Shown: positions 18,898 through 27,757 of the stretch, piece after piece
Numbering within the stretch: position 1 is the first letter of the stretch
How the letters are laid out: each line of letters starts with the position of its first letter
Translations under genes and position numbers: made by a program
Notes under the pieces: generated by a model
The model's input: only the letters and a program-made list of their open reading frames with translations
Databases searched by the model: none
Told to the model about the DNA's origin: nothing
Origin: Acidobacteriota bacterium
Lineage (GTDB): Bacteria > Acidobacteriota > Terriglobia > UBA7540
Direction of reading: 5' to 3'
Length of the DNA stretch: 64,000 nucleotides
Assembly: GCA_902812415.1 (NCBI GenBank)
Contig: CADDZJ010000002.1
Span: 93,295-157,294, forward strand

Positions 18898-19977
18898 CTA
18901 TGCCTTCTCCCCGAATGCAAGTTGCTTGTCACGCTGGGATGCGCGAGGCTTTTTTCCGCCCGTCCAGGTCCGATAATTCAGCAGGCACAGAGCACGCGCA
19001 ACTCCGTATGTCAGATGCAACAAGGTAAGGGGGAAAAAGTTGATCCATCGGCCGCGGCTGAACGCCACCTGAAGACTAAGCGCCACCGGTGTCAGCAGCA
19101 AGGCCAGCAATGAAATGGCCAGCGCTTGGAATTGCCCCGAAGCCGCAAAAATGCCAAGTCCACAAGATACGCCGATCAGACAAATCAAGGTGTAAAGGGC
19201 GAAAAAAACTGCCTTCGCATTGGGTAATTTCAGGGGATCGCGCAGGAAAACCCGGAAAACATGCGTCCCATGCCATCGCTGTTGGCAATAAAAAGCAGAT
19301 AGCTTTTGCGGAGTGCCCAGATGCTCCACGCCAAGCTCCGGAAAGGCCTGTATCGGCAGGCCAGCCGCGCGCGCTCGCTGGCAAAATTCGTAATCTTCAT
19401 TGGTCTCAATCGTTTCATCAAATCCGCCGAGGCGCGCGAAAAGAGCCCGGCTTATAAAGAGATTTCCCGAGGCGAGGTATGACACGTCGCCAGACTCATA
19501 AGGTTTGCGGTATTCAAACCAAATTTTAGCCACCCAGGACGAGTTTCCGGGAATGTGATAAGGCCCTCCGACTACGCCTGCCCCTTTTCCTCTAAGCGCC
19601 GCAAGAGCAGAGCACATCCACTTCCTTGGCACAATCACATCCGCGTCCAGAAAAGCAAGATAATTCCCTCGCGCCGCCGCCGCTCCCAGGTTTCGCAGGC
19701 TGGAAACGTAGACCTTCGGCCTTTGCAGAGTTCTCAGATTCAAAGCGATGGCGTATGACTTGGCGATCTCCAGCGTGCGGTCATTCGACCCATTATCCAC
19801 GAGAATGACTTCAAAACCTTCCTTGGGAAAGTCCATCCTCTTCAGCGCATCCAGGCAGCGGCCAATCGATTCCTGCTCGTTGAGGGTGGGAATGATGACC
19901 GAAACCAGAATGCGGCCTGGGGCGCGCTCAGTTTCCATGTCGCTGCCTTGCCTGCAAGGGACCTCCAGCACGTTCAT
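18898..19977 (-). CDS. Glycosyltransferase family 2, membrane-associated
   Basis: A 359-residue GT-A fold transferase. The N-terminal domain has VSVIIPTLNEQESIGRCL, VDNGSNDRT and the metal-binding FLDADV, followed by the GG-FDE segment of family 2. Two to three hydrophobic helices at the C-terminus (ALYTLICLIGVSCGLGIF and LAISLLALLLTPVAL) would hold it at the inner membrane. The ATG at 19975-19977 overlaps the stop of the preceding gene as ATGA, so I prefer it to a longer frame starting at 20127. It is the last gene of the long minus-strand locus and probably adds a sugar to the lipid-linked repeat unit. Confidence 0.85.
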   Translation of the reverse strand: MNVLEVPCRQGSDMETERAPGRILVSVIIPTLNEQESIGRCLDALKRMDFPKEGFEVILVDNGSNDRTLEIAKSYAIALNLRTLQRPKVYVSSLRNLGAAAARGNYLAFLDADVIVPRKWMCSALAALRGKGAGVVGGPYHIPGNSSWVAKIWFEYRKPYESGDVSYLASGNLFISRALFARLGGFDETIETNEDYEFCQRARAAGLPIQAFPELGVEHLGTPQKLSAFYCQQRWHGTHVFRVFLRDPLKLPNAKAVFFALYTLICLIGVSCGLGIFAASGQFQALAISLLALLLTPVALSLQVAFSRGRWINFFPLTLLHLTYGVARALCLLNYRTWTGGKKPRASQRDKQLAFGEKA

Positions 19978-21158
19978 AGCCTTGATCTCTCCTCCACCGG
20001 TTGCGCCCGCTGCGGAGGCGCTGTTGCATGGGAAAAGGACCCATCGATCAACTTCGCAGCCGCCTCCTGATAGATTTCCACGTACTTCCGCGCCATCGCT
20101 CCGGCCGAAAAACGCCGCATCACCCACGCTTGTCCATCCGCCCCAAGTCTGCGACGAAGATCAGGGTCAGAGATCAATCGCCCGATCGCAGCCGCCAGAT
20201 TTTCAGGGTCTCTCGGATTTGCCAGTAAGCCGGTTCGTTCGGGGACGACGAGCTTCGGAACGGCGCCTACGGGCGTCGCAACAACGGGCCTTGCCGCGGC
20301 CATCGCCTCGATCAGGGTCATGGGCAAACCCTCATTGATCGAAGGGAGAACCAAGACATCCAGCGAAGAATAGACGCCCGGCATGTCTTCCCGATGTCCT
20401 GCAAAAATCACCCGTTCTCGGATATTCAATTCTTGCGCCAACGCTTCAAGCTTTATCCGGTCAGGCCCTTCCCCAACCAGCACAAACAAAGCCTCGGGGA
20501 AACCAACCAAAACTTTTTGGGCGGCCCGCAGAAAATATTCACATCCTTTTTGTGATGTGAGGCGGCCTACCAGGCCAATCAGCATTTTGGGCCGTTGCGG
20601 CATTTCCTCTCGCAGAGTGGGCCGAGCCTGAGCGAAAGGGGAAAGATCAATCCCATTGTCAATCGTTGTAATCCTGGCAGAAGGAATTCCTGACCGCCGC
20701 AGCGATCTCGCAACCGCTTCTGAGACGGCCGCAATTTTGCTGAACCGTCTCACAACCAGCCGGTCAAGAAGGTGGTAGAGCCTTAAGGCGAGGCCACGAT
20801 CAGGCCAGTCCAGATGATAGGTGGCGACAAGCGGCACGCCCGTCCCCCGGGCCGCCCAATAACCATAGAGATTGGCCTTGTATCCATGGGTGTGAACCAA
20901 GTCAACGGAATGAATTCGCAGGCAACGACGGATAGCGTCGACGGCGCTGCGGTCGACCTTGCCGTCACAAGGGATAATTTCAACTTTCAGACCCTCAAGC
21001 TTCGCCGCCTCCGCAATCTCGGTATGCGGGCAATGCGAGTTGCGGAACACCCCGACGACGCTCTCATACCCTATCGGGGCGAGCGACCTCGCCAGACACA
21101 GCAGCATGGTCTCGGCGCCATATTTCCCTTCACTGCTGATCAGTTGAAGAATTTTCAC
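19974..21158 (-). CDS. Glycosyltransferase family 4 (GT-B fold)
   Basis: A 394-residue GT-B transferase using a nucleotide-sugar donor. It opens with KILQLISSEGKYGAETML, has VDLVHTHGYKAN, the RLTSQKGCEYFL donor-domain entry, and the E-x7-E motif in NEGLPMTLIEAM. I place the start at a GTG (21156-21158), where the fold begins, rather than a frame extending to 21413 whose first 85 residues are antisense to the deacetylase gene. It overlaps the upstream deacetylase by 29 bp and the downstream GT2 by 4 bp, so these genes are surely co-expressed. Exosortase-type polysaccharide loci often carry a similar GT4 beside a deacetylase. Acceptor unknown. Confidence 0.85.
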   Translation of the reverse strand: MKILQLISSEGKYGAETMLLCLARSLAPIGYESVVGVFRNSHCPHTEIAEAAKLEGLKVEIIPCDGKVDRSAVDAIRRCLRIHSVDLVHTHGYKANLYGYWAARGTGVPLVATYHLDWPDRGLALRLYHLLDRLVVRRFSKIAAVSEAVARSLRRSGIPSARITTIDNGIDLSPFAQARPTLREEMPQRPKMLIGLVGRLTSQKGCEYFLRAAQKVLVGFPEALFVLVGEGPDRIKLEALAQELNIRERVIFAGHREDMPGVYSSLDVLVLPSINEGLPMTLIEAMAAARPVVATPVGAVPKLVVPERTGLLANPRDPENLAAAIGRLISDPDLRRRLGADGQAWVMRRFSAGAMARKYVEIYQEAAAKLIDGSFSHATAPPQRAQPVEERSRL

Positions 21159-21951
21159 AACGCACCCCAGCGCAGACGGAAGGCATGGAGCTGTTAACGG
21201 CCAATCCATCCATGGTTTCCTCCGGGCGCTCCCATCCCGCCAGCCGACACCAGAGCCGGTGATAGAAGCGATCGCCCACGATCCCTCGAAGCAACTCCTT
21301 CGCGCAATATTGAACTCTGGAGAAGCTGAAAATTCTGCCATCCTCAGCCAACCACCGCGCGAGTCTCTCAACGCTGAGATGGCGTTGCACTGTGAGCCGG
21401 CCGCGCAGTTCAATCCCCTCTCGTTCTCTCGACCGCAGCCACGGATTGGATGTATAGAGGGACCGGTATCCGGCCTCCGCGCAAGCTCTCAACACGCGCA
21501 TGTCCCATCTTCCGCCAGGCGCCGAAAAGGAATCGACTGGAATACCCAAATGATCTTCAAGAGCCTGCTTTGAGCGATGCAACTCGTTCTCAAGTTCCGA
21601 TGGAGAGCAGTGAGTCAGGAACCGGTGCGACCAGCCGTGCGACTGCACGCGATGACCTAATGCAGCAATCTCTCTCACCTGAGACCACGTCATATAGTCA
21701 CGACGGTTCTGCGTCCAACCCGCCAGAATAAAGAACACGCCTTTGAGACCATGCTCTTCAAGCAGCGGGAACGCATGCTGGTAGGCTGAAAGATGCCCGT
21801 CATCAAAGGTGACCAGCGGCGAGGGTATACCCTTTCCAGCCGCCCTTTGGAAACCCGCGACGCACTTCAGTTGCTCTCTTAACTCGAGTCGTGAGAGGCC
21901 GTAGCGGTAGCCTGATTCTTCAGCCTCGATTTCGTGATAGGTAAGGATCAT
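21130..21951 (-). CDS. Polysaccharide deacetylase (NodB/CE4-like)
   Basis: A 273-residue CE4-type enzyme that would remove N- or O-acetyl groups from a polysaccharide. Metal and catalytic motifs are visible: TFDDGH at 48-53 and SHGWSH at 104-109, followed by F-S-A-P-G-G-R-W. It lacks an obvious signal peptide, so it may act on lipid-linked intermediates at the inner membrane or be exported in another way. The last 28 bp overlap the following GT4. This is the second deacetylase in the locus; the other is at 24162. Confidence 0.85.
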   Translation of the reverse strand: MILTYHEIEAEESGYRYGLSRLELREQLKCVAGFQRAAGKGIPSPLVTFDDGHLSAYQHAFPLLEEHGLKGVFFILAGWTQNRRDYMTWSQVREIAALGHRVQSHGWSHRFLTHCSPSELENELHRSKQALEDHLGIPVDSFSAPGGRWDMRVLRACAEAGYRSLYTSNPWLRSREREGIELRGRLTVQRHLSVERLARWLAEDGRIFSFSRVQYCAKELLRGIVGDRFYHRLWCRLAGWERPEETMDGLAVNSSMPSVCAGVRCENSSTDQQ

Positions 21952-22051
21952 GCTTTAGAGCGTCCAGCCGCGGATTGGTTACAGGCATTCACACGGCTTC
22001 CTCCCGCTGTGCAGCACTCATTACGGATAAACCATGTAGAAATCATTTACC

Positions 22052-24055
22052 TCAGACCACCTCCACGGCTGCTATGCGAGCCTCCCCACAGGACTTGGCC
22101 TTCCAGGCAGCCGCCATGACGTCTTCAAAAAGCGACGACTCTGACTCGTGGTCGAGATACAGCCGCTGCCAGAGCTCGAGCATGAGCAAAGCCCAAATCT
22201 TCAATGTATTGTCGCGTTTACCCTGCATGTGATCCTGAATCAATCGGCTTACGGCATCCGGGCGAAAGATACCGCGACGTTCAACGACCTTCGCAGCCAG
22301 AAGCGTAGCAACCAACGGCCTCAATTCCCGGCTGATCCACCGGGAGGCCGGAGGGTTAAAGCCCATCTTCTTTCTTTGCAGAATTTCCGGCGGAAGGATA
22401 CCTTCCATTGCTCGCTTGACGATCCACTTGATCTCGAGCCCGCGAACTTTCATCGATCCAGGCAACTGAAAGGCAAACTCGATCAACCTCTGATCTGCAA
22501 ACGGACAGCGGACTTCGAGCGAATGCGCCATCGACATCCGATCAGAGTATTCAAGGCAATTGCAGGTCAGGAATGAGCCAAGATCAACGTATCCTAGCCG
22601 ATTCGTCGGATCCAGTTCGGCGCCACGGCGAAAAAGGTTGCGCAAAAATACGCCCGAATCACAACCGGCTGTTTCTCGCGCGAAGTGCGGCGTATAGAGA
22701 CCTTGTTTCTCGATCTCAGAAAAATAGCCAACCCAATGCAGATACATCTCCTCTTCGGGTTGCCATCCATATTCCGCAAACTCGCGGAGACGCCGAAAGC
22801 CATGACGCCCGTTCGTGTCATCCCGGATCAAAGCCGAAAGGCGCGGGGCTAGAGTCCTGGTTACGAAAGGGGGCAGCCTTCGGTAATGACGGGCCAGCAG
22901 CGCGCCGGCGTAACGCACATAGCCTCCAAAGACTTCGTCCCCTCCGTCTCCGGACAAGGCAACCGTCACGTGCTGGCGCATCAGTTCCGCCAGGATCGAT
23001 TCCAGAACAGCGGTGGGGTTTCCAAAAGGTTCGTCGAAATGACGGACCACCTTGGTCAGATGCCCTACACAGTCGGCGTCGGCTTGAAGAATATGGTGGC
23101 GAGTTTGAAACTTCTCGGCCACCAGCCTTGCAGCCGGCAACTCATCATAAAATTTGCTATCGGGAAAGCTGATGCTGAACGTCCGAACCGGGCCCTGACT
23201 GCGTTGAGAGGCAAACGCCGTGATCGTGCTGGAATCGATTCCGCCGCTCAGGAATACTCCGATGGGAACATCACTCACCAGCCGGATTCGCACCGCCTCA
23301 TCGATAAGCGTGCGCGCACGATCTATAGCTTCCGACTCCGAAAACCGCGCTGATGAACTGACCGCTTTGAGAGGATCCCAGAAAGTCGAAACTCGCTGCT
23401 TCAACGAACCATCCGCCAGCACCAGGATCGATAAGCTGGTGGCAGGCGGCAGCTTTGAGATTCCGCGGAATGCCGTCTTGGGCGGTGGGAAATAAAGATA
23501 AGTCAGGTAGTCGTGGAGAGCGCCTGCATCCAGGCTGGCCTGGATTGCGCCGGTCTCGAGAATGGCTTTAATTTCAGAGGCAAAGATCAAGCGACGTCCA
23601 TCGCAGTGATAGAAGAGGGGCTTTTTACCAACGCCATCCCGGGCGAGAAACAAGCGCTTATCGCGGCTGTCCCAAATGGCGAACGCAAACATGCCCCGCA
23701 GCCGCTTCACAACGTCTTCACCCCATTCCTCGTAGCCATGAATGATCGCTTCAGTATCCGTCTTCGAGCGGAAACTGTGTCCGCTCGCTTTGAGATCGGA
23801 ACGAAGTTCCTGAAAATTATAAATTTCGCCGTTAAATACGATCCAGATGGTGGAATCCTCGTTCGACATCGGCTGATGACCAGCCGGCGAGAGATCGATC
23901 ACGGCCAGGCGGCGGTGACTCAACGTCACATACTGAGGCGTTTCGGAAACAGCAAAAGTACAGGAACCTGAGTCGTCCGGACCGCGATGGCGAATCGCAG
24001 CGCTATAGTCCGCCGCTGGAGGGGAGAGACTAATTTGTCCGAAAATGCCGCACAT
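22052..24055 (-). CDS. asnB: Asparagine synthase-type glutamine amidotransferase
   Basis: A 667-residue two-domain enzyme. The N-terminal nucleophile Cys2 (MCGIFGQ), RHRGPDD and FNGEIYN define the class II glutaminase. The C-terminal half has the PP-loop SGGIDSS and the SGDGGDE motif of the ATP-dependent synthetase. Relatives in exosortase polysaccharide loci (XrtA-associated amidotransferase) are thought to amidate a uronic acid carboxyl in the exopolysaccharide rather than make free asparagine. The surrounding uronic-acid sugar genes fit that idea, but the acceptor is inferred. It lies between the two deacetylase genes in the same direction. Confidence 0.9.
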   Translation of the reverse strand: MCGIFGQISLSPPAADYSAAIRHRGPDDSGSCTFAVSETPQYVTLSHRRLAVIDLSPAGHQPMSNEDSTIWIVFNGEIYNFQELRSDLKASGHSFRSKTDTEAIIHGYEEWGEDVVKRLRGMFAFAIWDSRDKRLFLARDGVGKKPLFYHCDGRRLIFASEIKAILETGAIQASLDAGALHDYLTYLYFPPPKTAFRGISKLPPATSLSILVLADGSLKQRVSTFWDPLKAVSSSARFSESEAIDRARTLIDEAVRIRLVSDVPIGVFLSGGIDSSTITAFASQRSQGPVRTFSISFPDSKFYDELPAARLVAEKFQTRHHILQADADCVGHLTKVVRHFDEPFGNPTAVLESILAELMRQHVTVALSGDGGDEVFGGYVRYAGALLARHYRRLPPFVTRTLAPRLSALIRDDTNGRHGFRRLREFAEYGWQPEEEMYLHWVGYFSEIEKQGLYTPHFARETAGCDSGVFLRNLFRRGAELDPTNRLGYVDLGSFLTCNCLEYSDRMSMAHSLEVRCPFADQRLIEFAFQLPGSMKVRGLEIKWIVKRAMEGILPPEILQRKKMGFNPPASRWISRELRPLVATLLAAKVVERRGIFRPDAVSRLIQDHMQGKRDNTLKIWALLMLELWQRLYLDHESESSLFEDVMAAAWKAKSCGEARIAAVEVV

Positions 24056-24161
24056 GAGGTTTGGAACTAAAGGCGAATACGTGGTTCGCAGCTAAAGCAG
24101 GAAATCAGACCGGGATAGCTTAATGTTTTAAACCTGATCCGTACCATCCTTTGATCAGGGT

Positions 24162-25130
24162 TCACTGAAAGGCAGCCGCAGAGGGCGGACAGAGTATTGC
24201 GTGATCGTTCTCCTGCTTCTCCTTCTGCTGCTTCTCGATCCGCAATAATTCGCAGAAGGGCAGAAACGAGCGACTTTGCAGCAGTAATGACAGGCGTGAC
24301 TGCATGGAATCCAGATGCGTGTAATGACGCAGGCGAGACTTGAGCTTTTCACGGATGCGAGGCTGATCGGGGTCCAGCTCCCAGGGGTGGAAATAGACCA
24401 CGAGAGGGTGTGAGCGCTTCTTCTCAGCCTGCCGGAACATCCATAAGGTATAGAAGACTGGAAACACGCGCAGATAGCCTCCTCCGGCTCCGGGAAGGTT
24501 CAACCCGGCAATGCGAATTGTTGCCGGGGGGAATTCTCGAAGTTTCAAACCGCTTCGGCATTCATAAACATATGGAAGTCGCTGGGCCTCAGGGTCGCCG
24601 TACAAGTCGTGCTTGATCGGGAAGATGCTCGAATCATAGATAAACCCCATCTCAGCTAAAATATCGAGCGCCCACAAGCAACTCTTCGTAATCGACCAGG
24701 TTGGCGCCCGATAGCCGATGATGCGGCCTCCTGCAGCCTGCTCGATCACGTCTTTCGCCTCCCGCGTATCCTCCCTGAACTGGTTGGGCGTCAAGCTGTA
24801 AACCGGCCGATGCCAATAGCTGTGGCAGGCTACTTCGTGGCCGCGAGCCCCAACTTCACGCACCAGCGAGGGGAAACGATGGGCGATCCAGCCGACAAAG
24901 AAGAACGTCGCCTTGGTGGAGTATTGGTCGAGCAGATCTAATGCCCGGTGCGTATTGGCCACAACCCGGGAAGGCCAGTTGTCCCATGATTTTCGGGTAA
25001 TCGCATCCGAAAACGCCTCAACCTGATAATAGTCCTCCACATCAACACTGATGATATGAGCCATCGGCTTATGCGCCGCAGGCTCCGACCCAACGCAAAA
25101 TCCATTCGACTGATCTATAGAAGGATGCAT
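24162..25130 (-). CDS. XrtA-type polysaccharide deacetylase (DUF3473-like)
   Basis: A 322-residue CE4-like protein of the subgroup tied to exosortase loci. It has the tell-tale S-V-D-V-E-D-Y-Y-Q-V at 28-37, where the metal-binding aspartate pair of ordinary NodB proteins is replaced by DVED, then HSYWH at 103-107, GYRAPTWS, and a C-terminal extension with YFHPWELDPDQPR. The conserved region starts at an internal Met (25064), so the first 22 residues may not be translated. Expected to deacetylate the exopolysaccharide. It sits between the FAD oxidoreductase and the amidotransferase genes. Confidence 0.9.
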   Translation of the reverse strand: MHPSIDQSNGFCVGSEPAAHKPMAHIISVDVEDYYQVEAFSDAITRKSWDNWPSRVVANTHRALDLLDQYSTKATFFFVGWIAHRFPSLVREVGARGHEVACHSYWHRPVYSLTPNQFREDTREAKDVIEQAAGGRIIGYRAPTWSITKSCLWALDILAEMGFIYDSSIFPIKHDLYGDPEAQRLPYVYECRSGLKLREFPPATIRIAGLNLPGAGGGYLRVFPVFYTLWMFRQAEKKRSHPLVVYFHPWELDPDQPRIREKLKSRLRHYTHLDSMQSRLSLLLQSRSFLPFCELLRIEKQQKEKQENDHAILCPPSAAAFQ

Positions 25131-25172
25131 ACGGGGTGTGCGCCGAGAATTCGAAAATTAAAGCCGCTTATT

Positions 25173-26600
25173 TCAGCTTCCTGCCACGGATATTGGTGAG
25201 ATTTGCGCCGCTTCCGTCACAGGTTGAAGAGCCTTAGCGCTCAAAGGAAAATCCTGCTCCGCTCTTTTCTCGCGGACAAGCGCCCGATCCGCCGCCTGTC
25301 GTCCGATGCGCACCATTTCATTATTATTCAGAGTCGAGTTGATGATCTGAGTGGTGTTTGCAAGCAGGACTCCCTTCACGCCCGTCTCCATGGAAGGGGC
25401 GAGGTACGAGTAATGGAGCACGGGTAAGGGTTGCACCCATCGTTCCCGAAAGACAAAACGGTTTTCAATTTCGCTGTCTTTCAAGTCCGGGAACACCTTG
25501 AGAAGACCTGCGCGAAACAGATTCCAGATCTGCTCGTCACTCGAAGCGAAAAGAGGATCATTCGGAGCCGTATATTTGGGAAGGTAGACCAGGTGATAGC
25601 CACGAGTCTCGCCGAGCGAAATCAGGTTGGTCATTTCAATGATGCCGGTAAACGGCAGACTTTCATCCGTAAGGTTCGTCACATAATAGGGCGAGAGCCT
25701 GCGCCTAAGCACTAGGGCAAGACAAACAACCCCCAGGTACTTCACTCTCCTGAGGTTTTCGCCATACTCTTCAGGCAAGCCCGCAACGATGGACGAAAAA
25801 GGGCCGCTCGGAATGGTGGAAATCACCCTGTCAAATCTGATTTTTTGGGCGGCTATTGCGCACTCCACGTCGCCGTCTGGCAGAGCGCAGACTTTCTCAA
25901 CCGGAATTCCGGTCAGAATCTTGCCTCCCATCTCGACGATTCGTTCCGTCAGGACCGAAAGCACTCTTTGATAGCCGCCCTGCACGTATCCCAGGCGTTC
26001 CTTGTTTCCAGCCTTGCGGTCGCGCGTCGAGAAAAGTCGAAAGATGGTCGCCCAGATAAAGGCCGCTGAGGCCTCTTCCCGGCAGGCGCCCAGCTTGGCC
26101 TTCAGCAAGGGTCCCCACATTTTCCGGTAATTATCCTCTCCAAAAACCCGAATCAACCATTCAGCGACCGGCATGCTTTCGAGCCTTCGCGCATTGCGGA
26201 TGCGTGAGGCATACAGAATCCCCAGACCCAGTCTGAACTTTTGCCACAACGATAGCGGTGGAAATTTCAAAAAGTCTCGGGTGCTGCTCATCGAATAAAG
26301 GCGATCCTCCGCGAAGAAGCCAACTTTTGTCTCAGTCCAATGAATTTCCTCAGAGAGGCCCAAATCCTCAAGAAGGGTGAGCAAGCTTTTATCAGACGTC
26401 AAAATGCAGTGGTAGAATCGATCCCAACGAAAGGGGCCGAAATCAAAGGAAGTCGAAAGCCCGCCCGGCTGCTGCCGCCCTTCGATGACAGTCACCTGCG
26501 CTCCAGCCTTGAGCAAATAAAAAGCCGCCGTCAGGCCCGTGATGCCCCCGCCCAGGATACCCACTCTCAAATCGCGCGACCTTTGATGTCGTTCATTCAT
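25173..26600 (-). CDS. FAD-dependent amine-oxidase/UGM-like oxidoreductase
   Basis: A 475-residue flavoprotein. The dinucleotide-binding loop V-G-I-L-G-G-G-I-T-G is near residues 13-22, the acidic residue of the second strand follows in VTVIEG, and Q-P-G-G-L-S is the next FAD contact, as in the protoporphyrinogen-oxidase/UDP-galactopyranose-mutase superfamily. The C-terminal FAD block appears as GVLLANTTQI. I start at 26598-26600 because the longer frame to 26666 overlaps the transporter gene. Similar proteins lie in cell-surface glycan loci beside DMT-type flippases and deacetylases, but the substrate (a lipid- or nucleotide-linked sugar) is unknown. Confidence 0.75.
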   Translation of the reverse strand: MNERHQRSRDLRVGILGGGITGLTAAFYLLKAGAQVTVIEGRQQPGGLSTSFDFGPFRWDRFYHCILTSDKSLLTLLEDLGLSEEIHWTETKVGFFAEDRLYSMSSTRDFLKFPPLSLWQKFRLGLGILYASRIRNARRLESMPVAEWLIRVFGEDNYRKMWGPLLKAKLGACREEASAAFIWATIFRLFSTRDRKAGNKERLGYVQGGYQRVLSVLTERIVEMGGKILTGIPVEKVCALPDGDVECAIAAQKIRFDRVISTIPSGPFSSIVAGLPEEYGENLRRVKYLGVVCLALVLRRRLSPYYVTNLTDESLPFTGIIEMTNLISLGETRGYHLVYLPKYTAPNDPLFASSDEQIWNLFRAGLLKVFPDLKDSEIENRFVFRERWVQPLPVLHYSYLAPSMETGVKGVLLANTTQIINSTLNNNEMVRIGRQAADRALVREKRAEQDFPLSAKALQPVTEAAQISPISVAGS

Positions 26601-26632
26601 AAGCCGATTTTTTACGATCCCCCTTTTCCCGT

Positions 26633-26992
26633 TCAGGCAACGGCAATCAGAATGACGCCGGCGCAAATCACAACCATCGCCAGCCAGCGAGAGGCTGGCA
26701 CCGATTCATTCAGAAGCCATTTTGAAAGCACGGCGACCAGAACGTAACTCGAACTGAGCAGAGGAAAAGCATATGAAATCTCAATGCGCGAGAGCGCAAC
26801 CAGCCATAAACCGGTCGCAATGACAAACGATATTCCCCACGCCCAAAGCCAGCCAGATCGCAACAACCCTGTCCACCAGGCAAACGAGGGAAGCTTGGAG
26901 AAGTAAGTTCTTCCGCTGACGCCTCGCTTGAGTAAAATCTGCGCGAGCCCGCCAATCGCAATGCTGGCCCACAAAGCCGCCATGGAATTCAT
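26633..26992 (-). CDS. Small DMT-family membrane protein (ArnE/F-like half transporter)
   Basis: A 119-residue protein with four predicted transmembrane helices, the size of SMR/EamA half-transporters. It has the early G-G-L-A-Q-I-L-L-K-R-G pattern, the ISYAFPLLSSSYVLVA segment and a closing VPASRWLAMVVICAGVILI helix. Its first codon overlaps the stop of the 154-residue homologue upstream (ATGA, 26989-26992). Paired half-size proteins of this kind (ArnE/ArnF) flip undecaprenyl-linked sugars, so a heterodimeric lipid-linked sugar flippase is the likeliest role. Confidence 0.75.
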   Translation of the reverse strand: MNSMAALWASIAIGGLAQILLKRGVSGRTYFSKLPSFAWWTGLLRSGWLWAWGISFVIATGLWLVALSRIEISYAFPLLSSSYVLVAVLSKWLLNESVPASRWLAMVVICAGVILIAVA

Positions 26993-27453
26993 TCAGCCCT
27001 TCCTTCTGAAGATCGGTTCATCAAGACCACCCCGCAGACCACCACCAGAATGCCGACCCATCGCTTCAGCGGAATGGACTCGCCAAACAGCAGGCGCCCG
27101 CCGAATGCCACAACGACGTAGTTCAGTGCGGTCAGAGGAAAGAGATAGCTGATTTCACGCTTCGACACCGCAAAGATCCAGGCCAGCGTGCCGATCCCGT
27201 ACACACAAAGACCCAGGAATACAGACGGCTGGCTCAAATACGCTAGAATCCGCAACCCGATTGCCTCGCGCATCGTAGCCGATGCGGCCACGTTCAGGCC
27301 CTCCTTGATCAGAAGATGCCCTGATGCGGCAAAAACAATTGAGCCTAACAGGGCGACTTCCGCAAGACCTATCCTCAGTCCTGCTCGCGGTCTTGAAGAA
27401 ATCTTCGTTTCGAGCATCACCGGGGCTTCCTGTAACTTTGAAATCGATGGCAT
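26989..27453 (-). CDS. Second small DMT-family membrane protein (partner half transporter)
   Basis: A 154-residue protein with about 30 cytoplasmic N-terminal residues and then four helices. It parallels its downstream neighbour: G-H-L-L-I-K-E-G in helix 1, ISYLFPLTALNYVVVAF in helix 3-4, and IPLKRWVGILVVVCGVVL at the end. The two genes overlap by 4 bp, so the products are made together and probably form a heterodimer. AAGG at good spacing precedes the ATG at 27453. Confidence 0.75.
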   Translation of the reverse strand: MPSISKLQEAPVMLETKISSRPRAGLRIGLAEVALLGSIVFAASGHLLIKEGLNVAASATMREAIGLRILAYLSQPSVFLGLCVYGIGTLAWIFAVSKREISYLFPLTALNYVVVAFGGRLLFGESIPLKRWVGILVVVCGVVLMNRSSEGRAE

Positions 27454-27757
27454 ATACGAACCTTGTTCTTGTTTTGCGAGTCTTCGCTGCTTTGTGATCA
27501 GGCTTCGTTTTGGAGTTTACTGGAGCCAGCTTGGACCATGCCGGAGGAAGGAGGGGAAGCAGAGGTTCCAGCCGCTAAAGAGCCTCAGTGACTAAAACCA
27601 CGCCTGCTTGGACTTCTCTCTCGGCATGGTCCAAGCTATCTCCGCATATTCCTGAATTGGAACACTGACATCAGGGAGGCCCCGCCACAAAACTTCGCGC
27701 GCCGGTCAATGCTCTACTCCTGAGCGGCGGCTTCAGACACGCAGCTCGAATCCGTCA
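27454..27757. other. 304-bp gap inside the cluster with an inverted repeat
   Basis: No gene is seen. It interrupts an otherwise tightly packed minus-strand cluster and holds a perfect 16-bp inverted repeat with ends at 27528 and 27637. It may carry a promoter for the distal part of the cluster or the scar of a small insertion. Confidence 0.4.
27528..27637. repeat. Element bounded by perfect 16-bp inverted repeats
   Basis: AGCTTGGACCATGCCG at 27528-27543 is the exact reverse complement of 27622-27637, with 78 bp between. It could be the remnant of a small non-autonomous mobile element or a long-range RNA stem in the untranslated region between two operon parts. No target duplication is obvious. 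Confidence 0.6.
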
